NCBI GenBank assembly: GCA_015680685.1
Contig: MNCI01009017.1
Location: forward strand, 252,882 to 291,523
Length of the DNA stretch: 38,642 bases
Source of the DNA: Gnetum montanum
Lineage: Eukaryota > Streptophyta > Gnetopsida > Gnetales > Gnetaceae
Direction of reading: 5' to 3'
The notes beneath the pieces are model-generated. The model made no database searches and was not told the origin of the DNA. It saw only the letters and a program-made list of their open reading frames with translations. How positions within the stretch are numbered: the stretch's first letter is position 1; each line of letters begins with the position of its first letter. This document shows, in pieces, positions 10,425 to 20,200 of the stretch. The position numbers and the translations under genes were made by a program.

Positions 10425-10873
10425 TTAATAGCTTGAAGAGAAAGAGAGAGAGAAAAGAGAATGAGGTGCGTTGCCGCCAATGTAAAAAATATGCACTCCA
10501 TTGTTTATACATAGCCAAGTGATGAAGCATGTTCCTTCCATAAATGCTCCCACTTCAGTCCATCCCAAGTGCTCTCTCCTATCCCAGTCTATTGTTTGTA
10601 TGGTCACCATCTGCACACACAACACAGTCATGAATTAGCAAGGATAGATAAGATAGAATGTAGTTGATACCTTGCCTCGATATGAAGTCTCTTGGATGGG
10701 TTGTGGGTATAACTACCCAAGGTGTATAGGTGAGATAGGTAATAGAATGAAAAACTTTGTGATAGGGCCCCCATTACTAAGAGCAAACCTCCAGTATCAA
10801 TAAGGTGGAAAAACTGAAGGAACAAGAAAGATAAGAGAAATAACAACGGTGAAGCCAATAAAATGGATGTCAT
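10425..10873 (-). pseudogene. Unrecognised ORF(s) in the env position of element A
   Basis: Between the 3' spacer and the PPT the minus strand has two adjoining short frames. The first (10873-10628, 81 codons) begins MTSILLASPLLFLLSFLFLQ, a hydrophobic start resembling a signal peptide or membrane segment. The second (10631-10425, 68 codons) overlaps its stop in another frame. A TGTGTGTGCAG|ATGG sequence at the join could be a splice acceptor. This is where Athila-type elements carry env-like genes and where B elements carry the aORF, but I see no homology to the aORF. It may be an env-like remnant or a chance open frame. Confidence 0.3.
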
Positions 10874-10929
10874 GGATGGGGATGAAACGAGAAATGGTTG
10901 ATTGCCAAGAATGTTTAAGGGAAAGAACT

Positions 10930-12138
10930 TAACAATTGTACCATAAAGGAATGTCAGTGGGTCCTCCCCAAAGTAGGCTCATGCCTTTTATGCCCTGATA
11001 GACCTACAAACCAATGAGTCTGTAGGCTCTAGGAATGACGTATGGAACAATGGTTAAGAACTTACCCAAAAGAAGTTACCAAAGATGAACAATGCCTCAA
11101 CCAAGATATAGACTAATCATAAAAATAGCAATGAGATGGAATATGGAAAGAAATATGGAAGGAGAGGTGAAAATGAAATGGAATCCCAAGAGCAAGGTTG
11201 TGTAAAGTCCCTTGTGTATATATGATTACGGTGACTGAATAGATTTCATTCCAAATCTAGATTCAAAGAAACCACATTTAGTGACCTTGCATCAACACAT
11301 TTAACCAATCCATCCTCTTGAAGCAACAAGAGTGAATTCATATAGTCACCATCATTCCAAGAAGAGAAAGATAGAGAAGTAGAAAGTGAGAAAGGGCCTT
11401 AGTTAGAGGGAACCTTCAGGCATGGGTAACATGTCTTTCTAGTGCCATAACCAGTGTTTGTAGCCCATATTTCGTTATTATGTCTAAGGGGTGTGCTTTG
11501 AATTCTCACCAATTTTTTAATGTAAGAACCACACCATACAAAGACTTGTTTAATTCATTCGATTTCCTGATGTTTGGTCAACTACAGAATGACGAAAAAC
11601 CCATGAAAATCATCCAAGTACCCAAGAGAATAGCTAGCAAAAATGCATCGAATCCCCTTGAAGTTACTCCCTTTTCAACCATTGAGTCTTCCTTAGTTTG
11701 AAGAATACCTAGCCATCAATTCATTAATAAGTTCATTTAGAAAAAAAGACAGTATAGTTCCAAAGCCAAGGGAGACCATAGAGTTGAATGGATGAATGGA
11801 TGACATGGACTCATTGCTTATTTTATCAAAAGAACCATATTTTAGTATCAACATTGAAAGTCAAAGGTAAAAACCAAACATTACTAATCAACATCATTAT
11901 AGTACAATCCACCATCATGAGCACTTATTGTATGATGAATTAAAGTCAATAAAACAAAGAAATAGTAAAAATATGAACGATGGTGTAAAAGAAAAATAAG
12001 TAAAATTGANTAAAGAAATAGTAAAAATATGAACGATGGTGTAAAAGAAAAATAAGTAAAATTGAAAAGATGTGTAAAAAAAATGTGTAAAACAAATACA
12101 AAAATAGCTAAGGGCTTAGAATGCTTAGCATTGGTGAC
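10930..12138 (-). other. 3' spacer of element A, shared with B1 and B2
   Basis: No coding potential survives. Short collinear matches to the B spacers include GCATGGGTAACATGTC (plus strand 11421-11436 here, 36728-36743 in B1) and GTGGGTCCTCCCCAAAGTAGGCT at ~10959 versus GTGGATCCTCCCAAAAGTAGGCT at ~36232. This shared spacer ties A and B to one family. The 54-bp duplication around the N at 12010 lies inside it. Confidence 0.6.
11956..12065. repeat. Perfect 54-bp direct repeat around a single N (assembly artefact)
   Basis: 11956-12009 and 12012-12065 are identical 54-mers (starting AAAGAAATAGTAAAAATATG), separated only by N and one T. Identity this perfect inside an element whose LTRs differ by about 10% points to two overlapping contig ends joined without merging. 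Confidence 0.85.
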
Positions 12139-12160
12139 CATCTCCCCCACGACTGAGTTG
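12139..12160 (-). other. Internal PPT-like motif after pol (element A)
   Basis: The minus strand reads CTCAGTCGTGGGGGAGATGG just after the pol end. It resembles the true 3' PPT of the same element (TTCAGTCATGGGGGTA). B1 has AGTCATGGGGGAGAC at 37294-37280 and B2 the decayed AGTCATGGGAGTC at 30459-30471, in the same relative place. It may be a second plus-strand priming site or a scar of element fusion. Confidence 0.5.
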
Positions 12161-12639
12161 AAAGGAGGAGATCTAAAGTAATGAGTAGGGTTATCCACCA
12201 ATAGAGGTAGTATTGGTGCTAGCTATTCTAGGCTCATGGAAAGGTTTGGTTTGTTGGATGTTGACCAACAATTTCTTATCTGGGCTCTTAGGTTTGTAAA
12301 TCATCATGGCCCCTAAAGGAAAATTTTCATGAATAATATAAGGTCCTTCCCACAAAATTTAAAATTTAGTTTGTTGTGGTACATGTGTGGGATTCCAGTA
12401 GAGAACTTTATCTTTCGGTTGATATTTAACTTTCCTAATCCTTAGGTCATGACGTTGTTTGTTAAAGGCCTTGTTTAGTTTGTTAGATGATAAGGTGGCT
12501 AATTCATTTTCATCTAGCAAGTCAAGGTTCATCAACCATTCTTTCTGTGCTACATTAAGGTCAAGGTTGAGATGACATGCTGTAGATAGTGTACGGAGCT
12601 CAGCTTGAATAGGAAACATTGGAAGTTTACCGTACACTA

Positions 12640-13340
12640 ACTCATTGGGAGAGTAGCCTATAGGGAGTTATGTCCAAAGAGCATCATTCAGTTTGGTGCT
12701 CTAGTCTTACCTATATTTGCTAATGGTTTGTATTAATATTTTTGTAATCTCCCTATTGGTGACTTCAGCTTGACCATTCGCTTGAGGGTGATATGGTGTA
12801 GTCAACTTGTGTTCCACTCCTAAGCATTGCATTTACTTTTGAAAAGTCACACCTATAAAGTGTGTACCATTGTTAGAAATAAGTGCACAACACATACCAA
12901 ACCTGTTAATGATTTGTTGTTGAATAAATTGTGTAGTAGTAGATGATGTATAATTCGTAACAGTGGCTACTTCTACCCACTTTGTGAAATAGTCAACAAC
13001 AAAAATAATGTAGGCTTTTCCATTAGACATTGGTGTAATAGGCCCCATAAAATCAATTCCCCATATGTCGAAGGGTTCTAAAAGTTGAATCCATTGTTGT
13101 GGATCCTCCATTTTAGTAGTCATTCCCCCATCACGTTGGTAGCATTCACAAGATTGGACAAAATGATGAGTTTCCCAGAATAATGTAGGCCAATAATATC
13201 CTGAAAGTAAGATTTTAATGGTTGTTCATCTCCCAACATAATGACCCCTACAAGGACCCTCATGAGCATCTTGGAGAACTTGTAATTAATCTACATTGGG
13301 AACACACCATCAAACCAAGCCATTGGAGCATACCTTATAA
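12640..13340 (-). pseudogene. Integrase domain of pol
   Basis: An H-x-H...C-x2-C zinc site is visible (HEGPCRGH ... SCECYQRDGG, ~13275-13130). The catalytic core follows. FDIWGIDFMGPI supplies the first Asp (13054-13052). CALISNNGTHFIG has Asn where the second catalytic Asp should be (AAC at 12874-12872, a G-to-A change). YHPQANGQAEVTNREI supplies the catalytic Glu (12766-12764). The DD35E triad therefore reads D-N-E. Known role: strand transfer of element cDNA. Even without the stops this copy would be catalytically dead. Confidence 0.85.
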
Positions 13341-13499
13341 AGATGCCTGTTGATTTCCATGAAATACTTGGCTTGATGTAGAAACTATTATTTCTTTTAA
13401 AGTCTAACTCTTGTGGTATTTCTTGTGTAAGGAGATAGGTAAGAATGCTATTATACCAATTTTTCTCCATGGCTAATTGATTATTTACTACACTTGCAA

Positions 13500-13990
13500 A
13501 GAGAAATTCATCAGGAAAGTGCTTAGAAAGTGAATATTCATCCTCTTTGTTTACCTATCTTAACTAAGATAAATGATCAGCAAAAATTTTCTCACTGCCT
13601 TTACGATCTATCATTGTAAGATCGAACTCTTGTAAGATTACGAGCCATCATATGATGCGAGGGCTCAATGTTGGTTTATTCAGCAGGAATTGAATTGCAC
13701 TATAGTCTATGTGTACAAATACCTTATAGCCCAATACATAGTGCCTAAACTTATCTAGTGCAAATACCATAGCCATTAATTCCTTTGTCATTGTGGTGTA
13801 GTTGAGTTGTGCACTAGCAATACTTCGACTTGCACAATGAATGTAATAGGGTCATTTTTGGTCATCTAACTATGTAAGTATAGCTCCTAGAACATAGTTA
13901 GATGTGTTAGTCATTATGTGAAATGGTCTAGACCAGTCAGAAGCTTGTAGAATAGGTGTTTCTACAAGCTTCTGCTTCAAGGTTTGGAAA
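13500..13990 (-). pseudogene. RNase H domain of pol
   Basis: Reads LNYTTMTKELMAMVFALDKF then RHYVLGYKVFVHIDYSAIQF then IDRKGSEKIFADHLS, the standard RNase H order of Ty3/gypsy elements. The Glu in KEL is kept. The usual TDH motif reads IDY, so the Asp is present and the neighbouring His changed. Known role: removal of template RNA during reverse transcription. Stops occur at several Trp/Arg positions. Confidence 0.75.
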
Positions 13991-13999
13991 GCTAGTTCA

Positions 14000-14840
14000 C
14001 ATTCCCTGGTCCATTCAAAGGGTATGTCCTTTTTTGTCAGTTCAACCAATGGTTTTGCAACCTTTGAAAAGTTCTCAATGAATCTTCTATAATAGCTAGT
14101 GTGTCCAAGGAATGATAGGATGTCTTTTATAGTTTTAGGTTGACATGTGATTCCTTGGATGACATTAATATTTTTAGGGTCTACCTCTATCCCTGTTTGT
14201 GAAATCTTATGCCATAATACTACGCCTTCTTGGACCATTAAATGGATTTTTTGCCAGTTGAGCCTTAAATTGGTTTCAACACATTGTTTTAGTACTTGCT
14301 CTAATCGATCTAATGCTTGATTAAAGTCCACTCTATAGGTAGAGAAATCGTCCATGAAGACCTCTATACCATTCCCTATTTGTTGTTGAAAGATACCTAA
14401 AACCAAATGTTGAAATGTTGTAGGGGCATTGCACAAGCCAAACAACATTTGTCTGTATGAAAATGTCCTCTAAGAACTTGTAAATGTAGTCTTGGATTGG
14501 TTTTTTGGTGCTATTTAGATTTGGTTGTATCCACTATACCCATCCAAAAAACTATAGTAGTGATGCCCTACAATGGTATGTAAGTCTTGGTCAACGAATG
14601 GCAATGGAAAGTGGTCTTTGAATGTTGCCATGTTCAATAACCTAAAGTCTATACACATCCTCCATTTACCTCCCTTTTTGGACACAATGACTAAGGGACT
14701 AACCCATTCACTATTAGCAATGGGGTAAATGAACCCAAATTTTAGAAGTTGTTCAATTTCTTTTTTAACCACTTACTTTAGCTTTGGGTTCAGTTGCCTC
14801 TGCAGTTGTCATCGAGGCTTCATGGAGGGGTCAATGTAAA
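14000..14840 (-). pseudogene. Reverse transcriptase domain of pol
   Basis: Recognisable blocks: WVSPLVIVSKKGGKWRMCID (about 14705-14645), SFLDGYSGYNQI with the first catalytic Asp at 14544-14542, LFGLCNAPTTFQ (14445-14410), and VFMDDFSTY with the catalytic Asp pair at 14352-14347. They are followed by SFLGHTSYYRRFIENFS of the thumb/connection. A frameshift and stops fall between 14515 and 14448. FMDDFS and the FLGH...YRRFI wording match Athila/Tat elements as I know them. The catalytic Asp triad is present in sequence but split over two frames. Confidence 0.85.
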
Positions 14841-15419
14841 TTCTATGCTCGCATATCCTAGGGTTTATTCTAATTAATTTAGGATATGACCAAGCAAAGG
14901 ATTTTGACCATTTGTTTACCATTTCTAGTAGTCTCTCTTTTTGTTGAGGAGCGAGCTTAGCATTAATAATTATCAATTTTCCATTTTTGAGAAATGTATA
15001 CTCCATACAGGTGGACAAAAATTTTAACTCAAGGGGCTCTTACTTAAAGTTATCAAGGATTTCCATCTTCCCCCGGTTGATACTTTCAATGTTGAGACGT
15101 GGAAGTTGGTGATGGACTTGCTCTAATGTATCTATGCTATCAATGTAAGTGCAAGTCAAACCCTCAGTTCCATGCATATAGGTGAATTTCTCTCTTGGTT
15201 AGCTATCAGCTACTAGGTGCCTTCCTATCTTGTGGTTGCTACATATAGGAATCTTTGTATGTTGGTTACTTGTGCACACTGGTTGCATGTAGGCAATGTT
15301 AAACATTGTACAAACTAGGACTTCTACATGCAATTACACCCTGTGTCATTGTATGAGATGCATGGAACTTTCTTCTTCTTGATCTTTCCAAACATGTTTT
15401 CTTTTGATATTTCTAGGGA

Positions 15420-15790
15420 AAGATCACATATTCCTAGGCACACGTCAATTATGCTTAACCATGCTCTTTCCATTATGATTGGGAAGTCCCCCTTTCTATT
15501 GTTAACTTGAATCACTAGGAAGTTGGTTGGATACAACCACCCACAAACAGTGGTGACAATGTCCTCTACTAGCCCTAATGGGACAATGATGGACTAGTTG
15601 GCCAACTCTAAACGTATGTTACTCTTTTTTTAGTGGAGGTAGGTTCTTGGGTCTATACATTTTTTGAGAGATTATGTTGACACCAGAACCTGAATCCAAA
15701 AGAGCTTTGCATGGTTCATTACTAGTGATTTGTACATATATAAGAGGACTTCTAGGATCAGAAAATTTCCTAGGAAGGTGACTAGCTTTA
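15420..15790 (-). pseudogene. Aspartic protease domain of pol
   Basis: The active-site motif LLDSGSGVNIIS is readable, with the catalytic Asp codon at 15696-15694. About 60-70 residues further on, FPIIMERAWLSIIDVCLGIC matches the family's C-terminal pattern (normally ...PIILGRPFL...). Known role: cleavage of the Gag-Pol polyprotein. The catalytic DSG is intact, but stops and frame breaks on both sides prevent expression. Confidence 0.7.
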
Positions 15791-15879
15791 ATCTAATTGG
15801 TGATGGCATGAGTCGACATGACCGTATGTGTTGGATGCGATTTTTGATTTGAAGGGAGTTCCAAAGATTCGAATGATGG

Positions 15880-18340
15880 TGAGGCATTTGGAGGATTAGC
15901 CACTTATGGTTGTAAGAACGTAGTTGGACTGTTGGTTCTAAAGAAAGGTCTCTTATTTTTGTGGTTGTCTGAACCAATAGTAGATTAAGGATTAATAGCC
16001 CTTGTAGCATTACATTGCTTTCGCTGGGCAGGGAGCTCACCCTACATAGCTAGAGCAGGTGGTAATGGGGTTAAAGGTGGAAGAGATGTAGCCAGATGAG
16101 AAGGATAGTTTGTTTGTGGAACATCACCCCTAGGAGAAGGAGTTCTATAGTACTCTTGGGCTTGGTAGTGAGGCTGAGGAGTGATGTGACTAGTAGAGTC
16201 ACATGGAGAGATCAACTACTACACGTAGTATCCATACGGGTCAGGCTAATGGTAAGGGTACTGTTGACATGGCGATGGCATTCCCCATGGTTATGGGTGT
16301 TTCCATTGTTGATATTGATCATTTGGTTGTGGTAAAGTTCCACTTGGATAATACGTCAAGGGTTGGTGAAACTGCCTTGGGTTACCTTAAGGATAAGGTA
16401 ACCTTCGAGGTGTTTGCCTTCTATTTAATTGTGGGTTGAGTGCATACATGCTAGATTGTACATGTGAGATTACAAGGCAACATCCCTTAGGATGGTCATA
16501 TTGACATATCTCACATCCACCATCATTATTTGTATCCGGATCCACAACCTATTCAATGATGGCCACTTTACCCTTATCTTTGTTATGTGCATATTCAGCT
16601 TCTCTCTTTTTTCTCCTTTCTCAATTACTACTTTGTTCCCTAGACTCCTCTACTATTTTAAGAACGGTTTGAAATTTATTATCTAGGGAGTCCCACATTT
16701 GATCTACCTTTATCGATACTTCTAATGCAAATTTCTGAATGGGCAAAGTTTTCTTATTCACCATATCTTCGAGTGGTGACTCTTCTTCATCCTCACAAAA
16801 TCTAACTCCCTTCTTTAAGAGGGAAGGACCTCTATTATATTCTTCTGCATTCTCGCTTTTCCTTAACTCACCTTCCTCTTTAGCAACTTGCTCCAACAAT
16901 CTTTGTACTTGATGGGCCCTAAGTTTAGATAGCCTTCCTTGGGCATAAGTCCCAAGGGTTCTTCATGTTTTGTGCCTAATCCCATCTACAAGATGACATA
17001 GTTGTTCCCTTTGTGAGTAACCATGGTGTGGGAAATGATGTAACAATGCATAATATTGGTCCATCATAGCATTCAAGGGTTCATGTCCTCCTTGTTTCCA
17101 TCCTTGGATTTGCTTTCATTGGTTGGACACTTGGGAGTACGTTTGATACTTATCATTGAATAGTTCTAACATGGTACTCCATCGGCAAATGGACTTCGGT
17201 TCTAAGGATCGGTACTAGCTTTTTGCTTCCTTGATCAGTGTCCATGAAAAAAACTTGCATTTGTGCCACTCATTTTCTATGTTTTGAAAGGCACATGCAT
17301 CGTGAAATGCTTGCAAATGATTTTGAGGATTAGCGTTGTATCCCCCTTCACATTGTGGGATATTTTTCATGTCCAATCTTTTGATCCTGCTATCTTTTTG
17401 GTGCCTTGTTGGAATTCTAATAGCCTCAGTTATATCTAGCATACTTCAGGTGGTGAGTAGGGTTCATCATGATCGTATTCTCTATGATGTCTATGATGCC
17501 TATGTTGTTCCCTATTCTTCCTCCTTTTGCGGTGTGTTTCTCTAGAATGCCCTCATCCCCTTTCTCGACTGTTTTGTCTGTTATTCCTATTTCACCTACC
17601 ATTATCCTCAAGGTCTTTCCCTCTATGACTGTGTTTCGATCTTGAAGGAGAGGGGGAAGGAGATGATGAAGGTGAAGAGGGAGGAGGACCATCACTATGA
17701 TGATGCTTGCTTCCTTCTCTTTAATAATGTCCATCTTTTTCATGTGTTTGTGTTTCTTTCTTGGACCTGTGTGTTCGTTGGTACTAGAATTTGAGTTATG
17801 GATAGTTGAGTAAAGATTTTGATACATAACCCCTTGACCAAAGTCAACAGGAGAAACATCATTATGTGGAAGACCTCCTAAGGTAGGTTCATCATCCTCA
17901 TTTTCACCTATGACATATGGGACATCCAGCAACCACTTCCCCTTCATAGATTTATGATGTTTCTCCTATTGTAAGTCCCTTTGACATTGTGCCTCCGTGG
18001 GTCAATAATCTCTCAAGTCATGTTCTTGCACAACATACTTTGCTTGTAAGTGCTACATACCAATTCGTGTGAGAGCACGAAGAAGCATGCCTGGGACTGA
18101 ACAATCAGGAGGTAACACTATGTTACCTTCTAAATCACACCAACACAGTTGTTCATCCTAGTGGAGAATAATGGTAAAGTTTGGTATATACTCATTGGGA
18201 TGAACGTATACCACATGAAATTGTTGGGGTACTGGTGGATCATCATGTGTACTATGCCTTCGATTGTTCGTTGTGTTAGACCTAGGTGGTGAAACACTCT
18301 GATAAGAAGGAAACATGATTAATTCTTTAGTGTGCAACAC
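15880..18340 (-). pseudogene. gag: gag relic of element A
   Basis: The frame starts near 18340 (MLHTKELIMFPSYQ). The N-terminal block HPNEYIPNFTIILH...GNIVLPPDCSVPGMLLRAL matches C's intact gag. A Ser/His/Arg-rich tract (~17700-17640) follows. The retrotransposon-gag capsid homology runs about 17340-16950 (LQAFHDACAFQNIENEW, then LEPKSICRWSTMLELFNDKY), then an acidic helical part (~16900-16620) and a zinc-knuckle-like CEICQYDHPKGCC (~16525-16485). The tail is Pro/Gln/Tyr-rich (~16440-16200). Stops and frameshifts are frequent. Plus-strand open frames at 16096-16686 are antisense shadows. Confidence 0.75.
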
Positions 18341-18442
18341 TTTTCTCTTCTCTTTTCTAATAATTTTAAAATAACCAACCCTAAGGGTTCATTCCAATGA
18401 TGGAAGGATTCCTAAGTTCTAATTAGCGCACAAACAACAAAG

Positions 18443-18460
18443 TCCTTGGCAACGACACCA
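18443..18460 (-). other. Primer-binding site of element A (decayed tRNA-Asp type)
   Basis: The minus strand reads TGGTGTCGTTGCCAAGGA, one base from the LTR end. Compared with the tRNA-Asp complement TGGCGCCGTTGCCGGGGA it has four transition-type differences. Confidence 0.75.
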
Positions 18461-18461
18461 A

Positions 18462-19307
18462 TGATGAGTAGCAAGGTATCCTTATGCTCAACCATACGAA
18501 TACAAGTGTCCATGCACAATTAGATCAAATTCTAAGGACTAAGTGCTTATGCACCTTTATAGAATAAGGATAGGTTAGTTAATCGTTGTCTTCCCAAGCT
18601 CACTTGTATAGCACAATTGTATAGTTAAGTAATCTTGAGGTATATGATTTTTATATATTTTTATGTTTTATGTCCCGGTGCTAAAAAGGAAGAAGTGAAA
18701 TAATTGACTAATTTAATTTAACTAATCAACTATGCTCTAACTAGTCCTAACACCAACATCTGTCTTGCTATACACATTTTGAACTAGTGTAGCACTATTG
18801 GGATTACCAAATGCTAATCGTTACTAGGTTACCAAGTGTTCCACGCATGCTTGAAGTGGTCGTATTGAGTGTGCTTACTTGGGAGAATTAACAGGGTGAG
18901 AGAGAAAACGTTAATTAATTATAGAAAGCATTAAATAACTGTAAATAACATGAAGGGTAAGAGATAATCTATTCTGATTATTGCAAGGGTTATCACAAAG
19001 TTCGTCTTTATTCTTGGCCACAAGGTGTGCTCAGGTACATAATGCTCGAATAAAGATTCATTCACTTTATGACTCCTACTATGGGAACTCAAAAATAATT
19101 TAACTCTAAGAAGGGAAAAGTGCAAGAGTTTGGGTAAGGAACTAAGAGACTAAATTAACCTATTGCCAAACCAAGTGCACTCGCCTTTTATTTATAGGTG
19201 ACAAGACAAGCTCCAACATCGGATGTTCGATATTGCTTGGTAGACTTTGATATTGTGGACCTGATATTGCAGATGCGATATCGTAGTCCCGATATTGTGG
19301 TTCATCA
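18462..19307 (-). repeat. 5' LTR of element A
   Basis: 846 bp, plus-strand ends TGATGAGTAG and GTTCATCA. Minus-strand TATA box at 19197-19188, polyadenylation signal AATAAA at 19012-19007, and a GATATT/GATATC array at about 19225-19300. It pairs with the 3' LTR (9382-10220); in the first ~100 bp about a dozen differences are seen by eye, mostly transitions. Confidence 0.9.
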
Positions 19308-19312
19308 CCCTT
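19308..19312. repeat. TSD CCCTT of element A (right copy)
   Basis: Identical to 9377-9381; it follows the 5' LTR terminus TTCATCA. Confidence 0.9.
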
Positions 19313-19480
19313 CAAACCACATTTCAGAGAAACAAAATCTAGAGGTGTGCAAGTGATTTAGGTTTCAAGTGTGGACTACCCAATTCGGAAAATCATGTTA
19401 AAATTAAGTGTGGTTTATCTATGGCTGTTAATTTTTGTTTTGAAAACTTATTCATCCCCTCCTAAGTTCAACAATGCTCA
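19313..19480 (+). mobile_element. Solo LTR, right part
   Basis: Continuation of the LTR begun at 8385, ending ...AACAATGCTCA at 19480. The TSD ATAAG follows at 19481-19485. No PBS follows the LTR end, which supports a solo LTR and not a 5' LTR. Confidence 0.7.
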
Positions 19481-20200
19481 ATAAGGTGTTACTATTTTGA
19501 TACTATATGTATGACATCCTTTTTGGCCATATAATGTGTAGGATTTAGTCATGCCCTACTTCTATGACATAACACTATCTTCATGACAAATGTATGAGTG
19601 ACATTCTATTTTCTTCCCTTTCTTTTTTGACTTTTCATTTTTGCATACTCCAATTTCTACTCTTTTATACTATATTTTTCTTTTCTTCCTCTTATCCCTT
19701 CTTCTCATCTATTCTCATTCCTCTTTATATTCAATATTATTAAGGCCAAATGAGTGTATCTACCCAATGCAATGAGGGAGCATTACGTGTAGAATGATGT
19801 AAGGAGTGGTAAGGAGAAGGTCAGGTTAAGGAATGTAGTCATGTCATACTTCTATGACTTATCACCCCATCATTAGTGTATTGGTGATGTTCCTAACATG
19901 ATTTTCTCTATTTTTATTGCTTTCTATTTTCACTTCCATTTATCTTTCTATCTTTTTCTATCCCTTTATTCTTGCATGCTCTACATTGGTGAGGCCAAAT
20001 GAGTGTCTCTACTTTATTCTAGTGAGGGTTTAATTGAGAGAGTTAAGTGGGTAGGAATTTCTTTATTTATATTTTTTGTTACTTTCTAGGATTTAGTGAC
20101 ATCTTACATCTATGGTGTAACACTCCATTGTAGGTATATTAGCGATATTCCAAATCCTCTCTCATATTATCTCACTTCATTTAAACCCTCTTGTAGGTAT
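19481..20200. repeat. Degenerate tandem repeat, right part (about three units)
   Basis: Starts with the TSD ATAAG. GGATTTAGTCATGCCCTACTTCTATGACATAACAC-like blocks start at ~19541, ~19830 and ~20089. GGCCAAATGAGTGT[AC]TCTAC occurs at ~19744 and ~19992. Pyrimidine-rich runs separate the blocks. The period is about 250-290 bp with strong divergence between units. The left flank of the solo LTR (8207-8384) appears to carry a further unit. Confidence 0.55.

Larger units (their letters stand above)
12230..15800 (-). pseudogene. pol: pol polyprotein relic of element A (PR-RT-RNaseH-IN)
   Basis: Domains run in order on the minus strand: aspartic protease ~15790-15420, reverse transcriptase ~14840-14000, RNase H ~13990-13500, integrase ~13340-12640, and a C-terminal segment to ~12230 (GPYIIHENFPLG, then KKLLVNIQQTKPFHEP). 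This is the complete Ty3/gypsy order and near-normal length. Long stretches remain collinear in one frame, interrupted mainly by stops replacing Trp, Gln or Arg, plus a few frameshifts (for example between 14515 and 14448). In an intact relative, pol would copy the element RNA into DNA in virus-like particles and integrate it. Confidence 0.85.
9382..19307 (-). mobile_element. Element A: structurally complete Athila/Tat-like Ty3/gypsy element, decayed
   Basis: The element is 9,926 bp on the minus strand. 5' LTR 19307-18462, PBS 18460-18443, gag, protease, RT, RNase H and integrase (integrase last, the Ty3/gypsy order), an internal PPT-like motif, a 3' spacer, PPT and 3' LTR 10220-9382. LTR ends are TGATGA...TTCATCA and the TSD is CCCTT. 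The RT wording (VFMDDFS) and the tRNA-Asp primer place it in the Athila/Tat side of plant Ty3/gypsy. No frame is intact. By eye the two LTRs differ at roughly one base in ten, mostly transitions, so the insertion is old. Confidence 0.92.

Noticed and set aside
11884-12201. 105-aa minus-strand ORF with hydrophobic repeats
   Set aside because: It crosses the N and the duplicated 54-mer, so it is created by the assembly join; its composition reflects T-rich spacer.
15672-16040. 122-aa minus-strand ORF at the gag/pol border
   Set aside because: Off-frame shadow: the protease DSG motif and the gag tail are read in other frames of the same strand.
16096-16686. Three plus-strand ORFs of 64-79 aa
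   Set aside because: Antisense to the gag tail and zinc-knuckle of element A.
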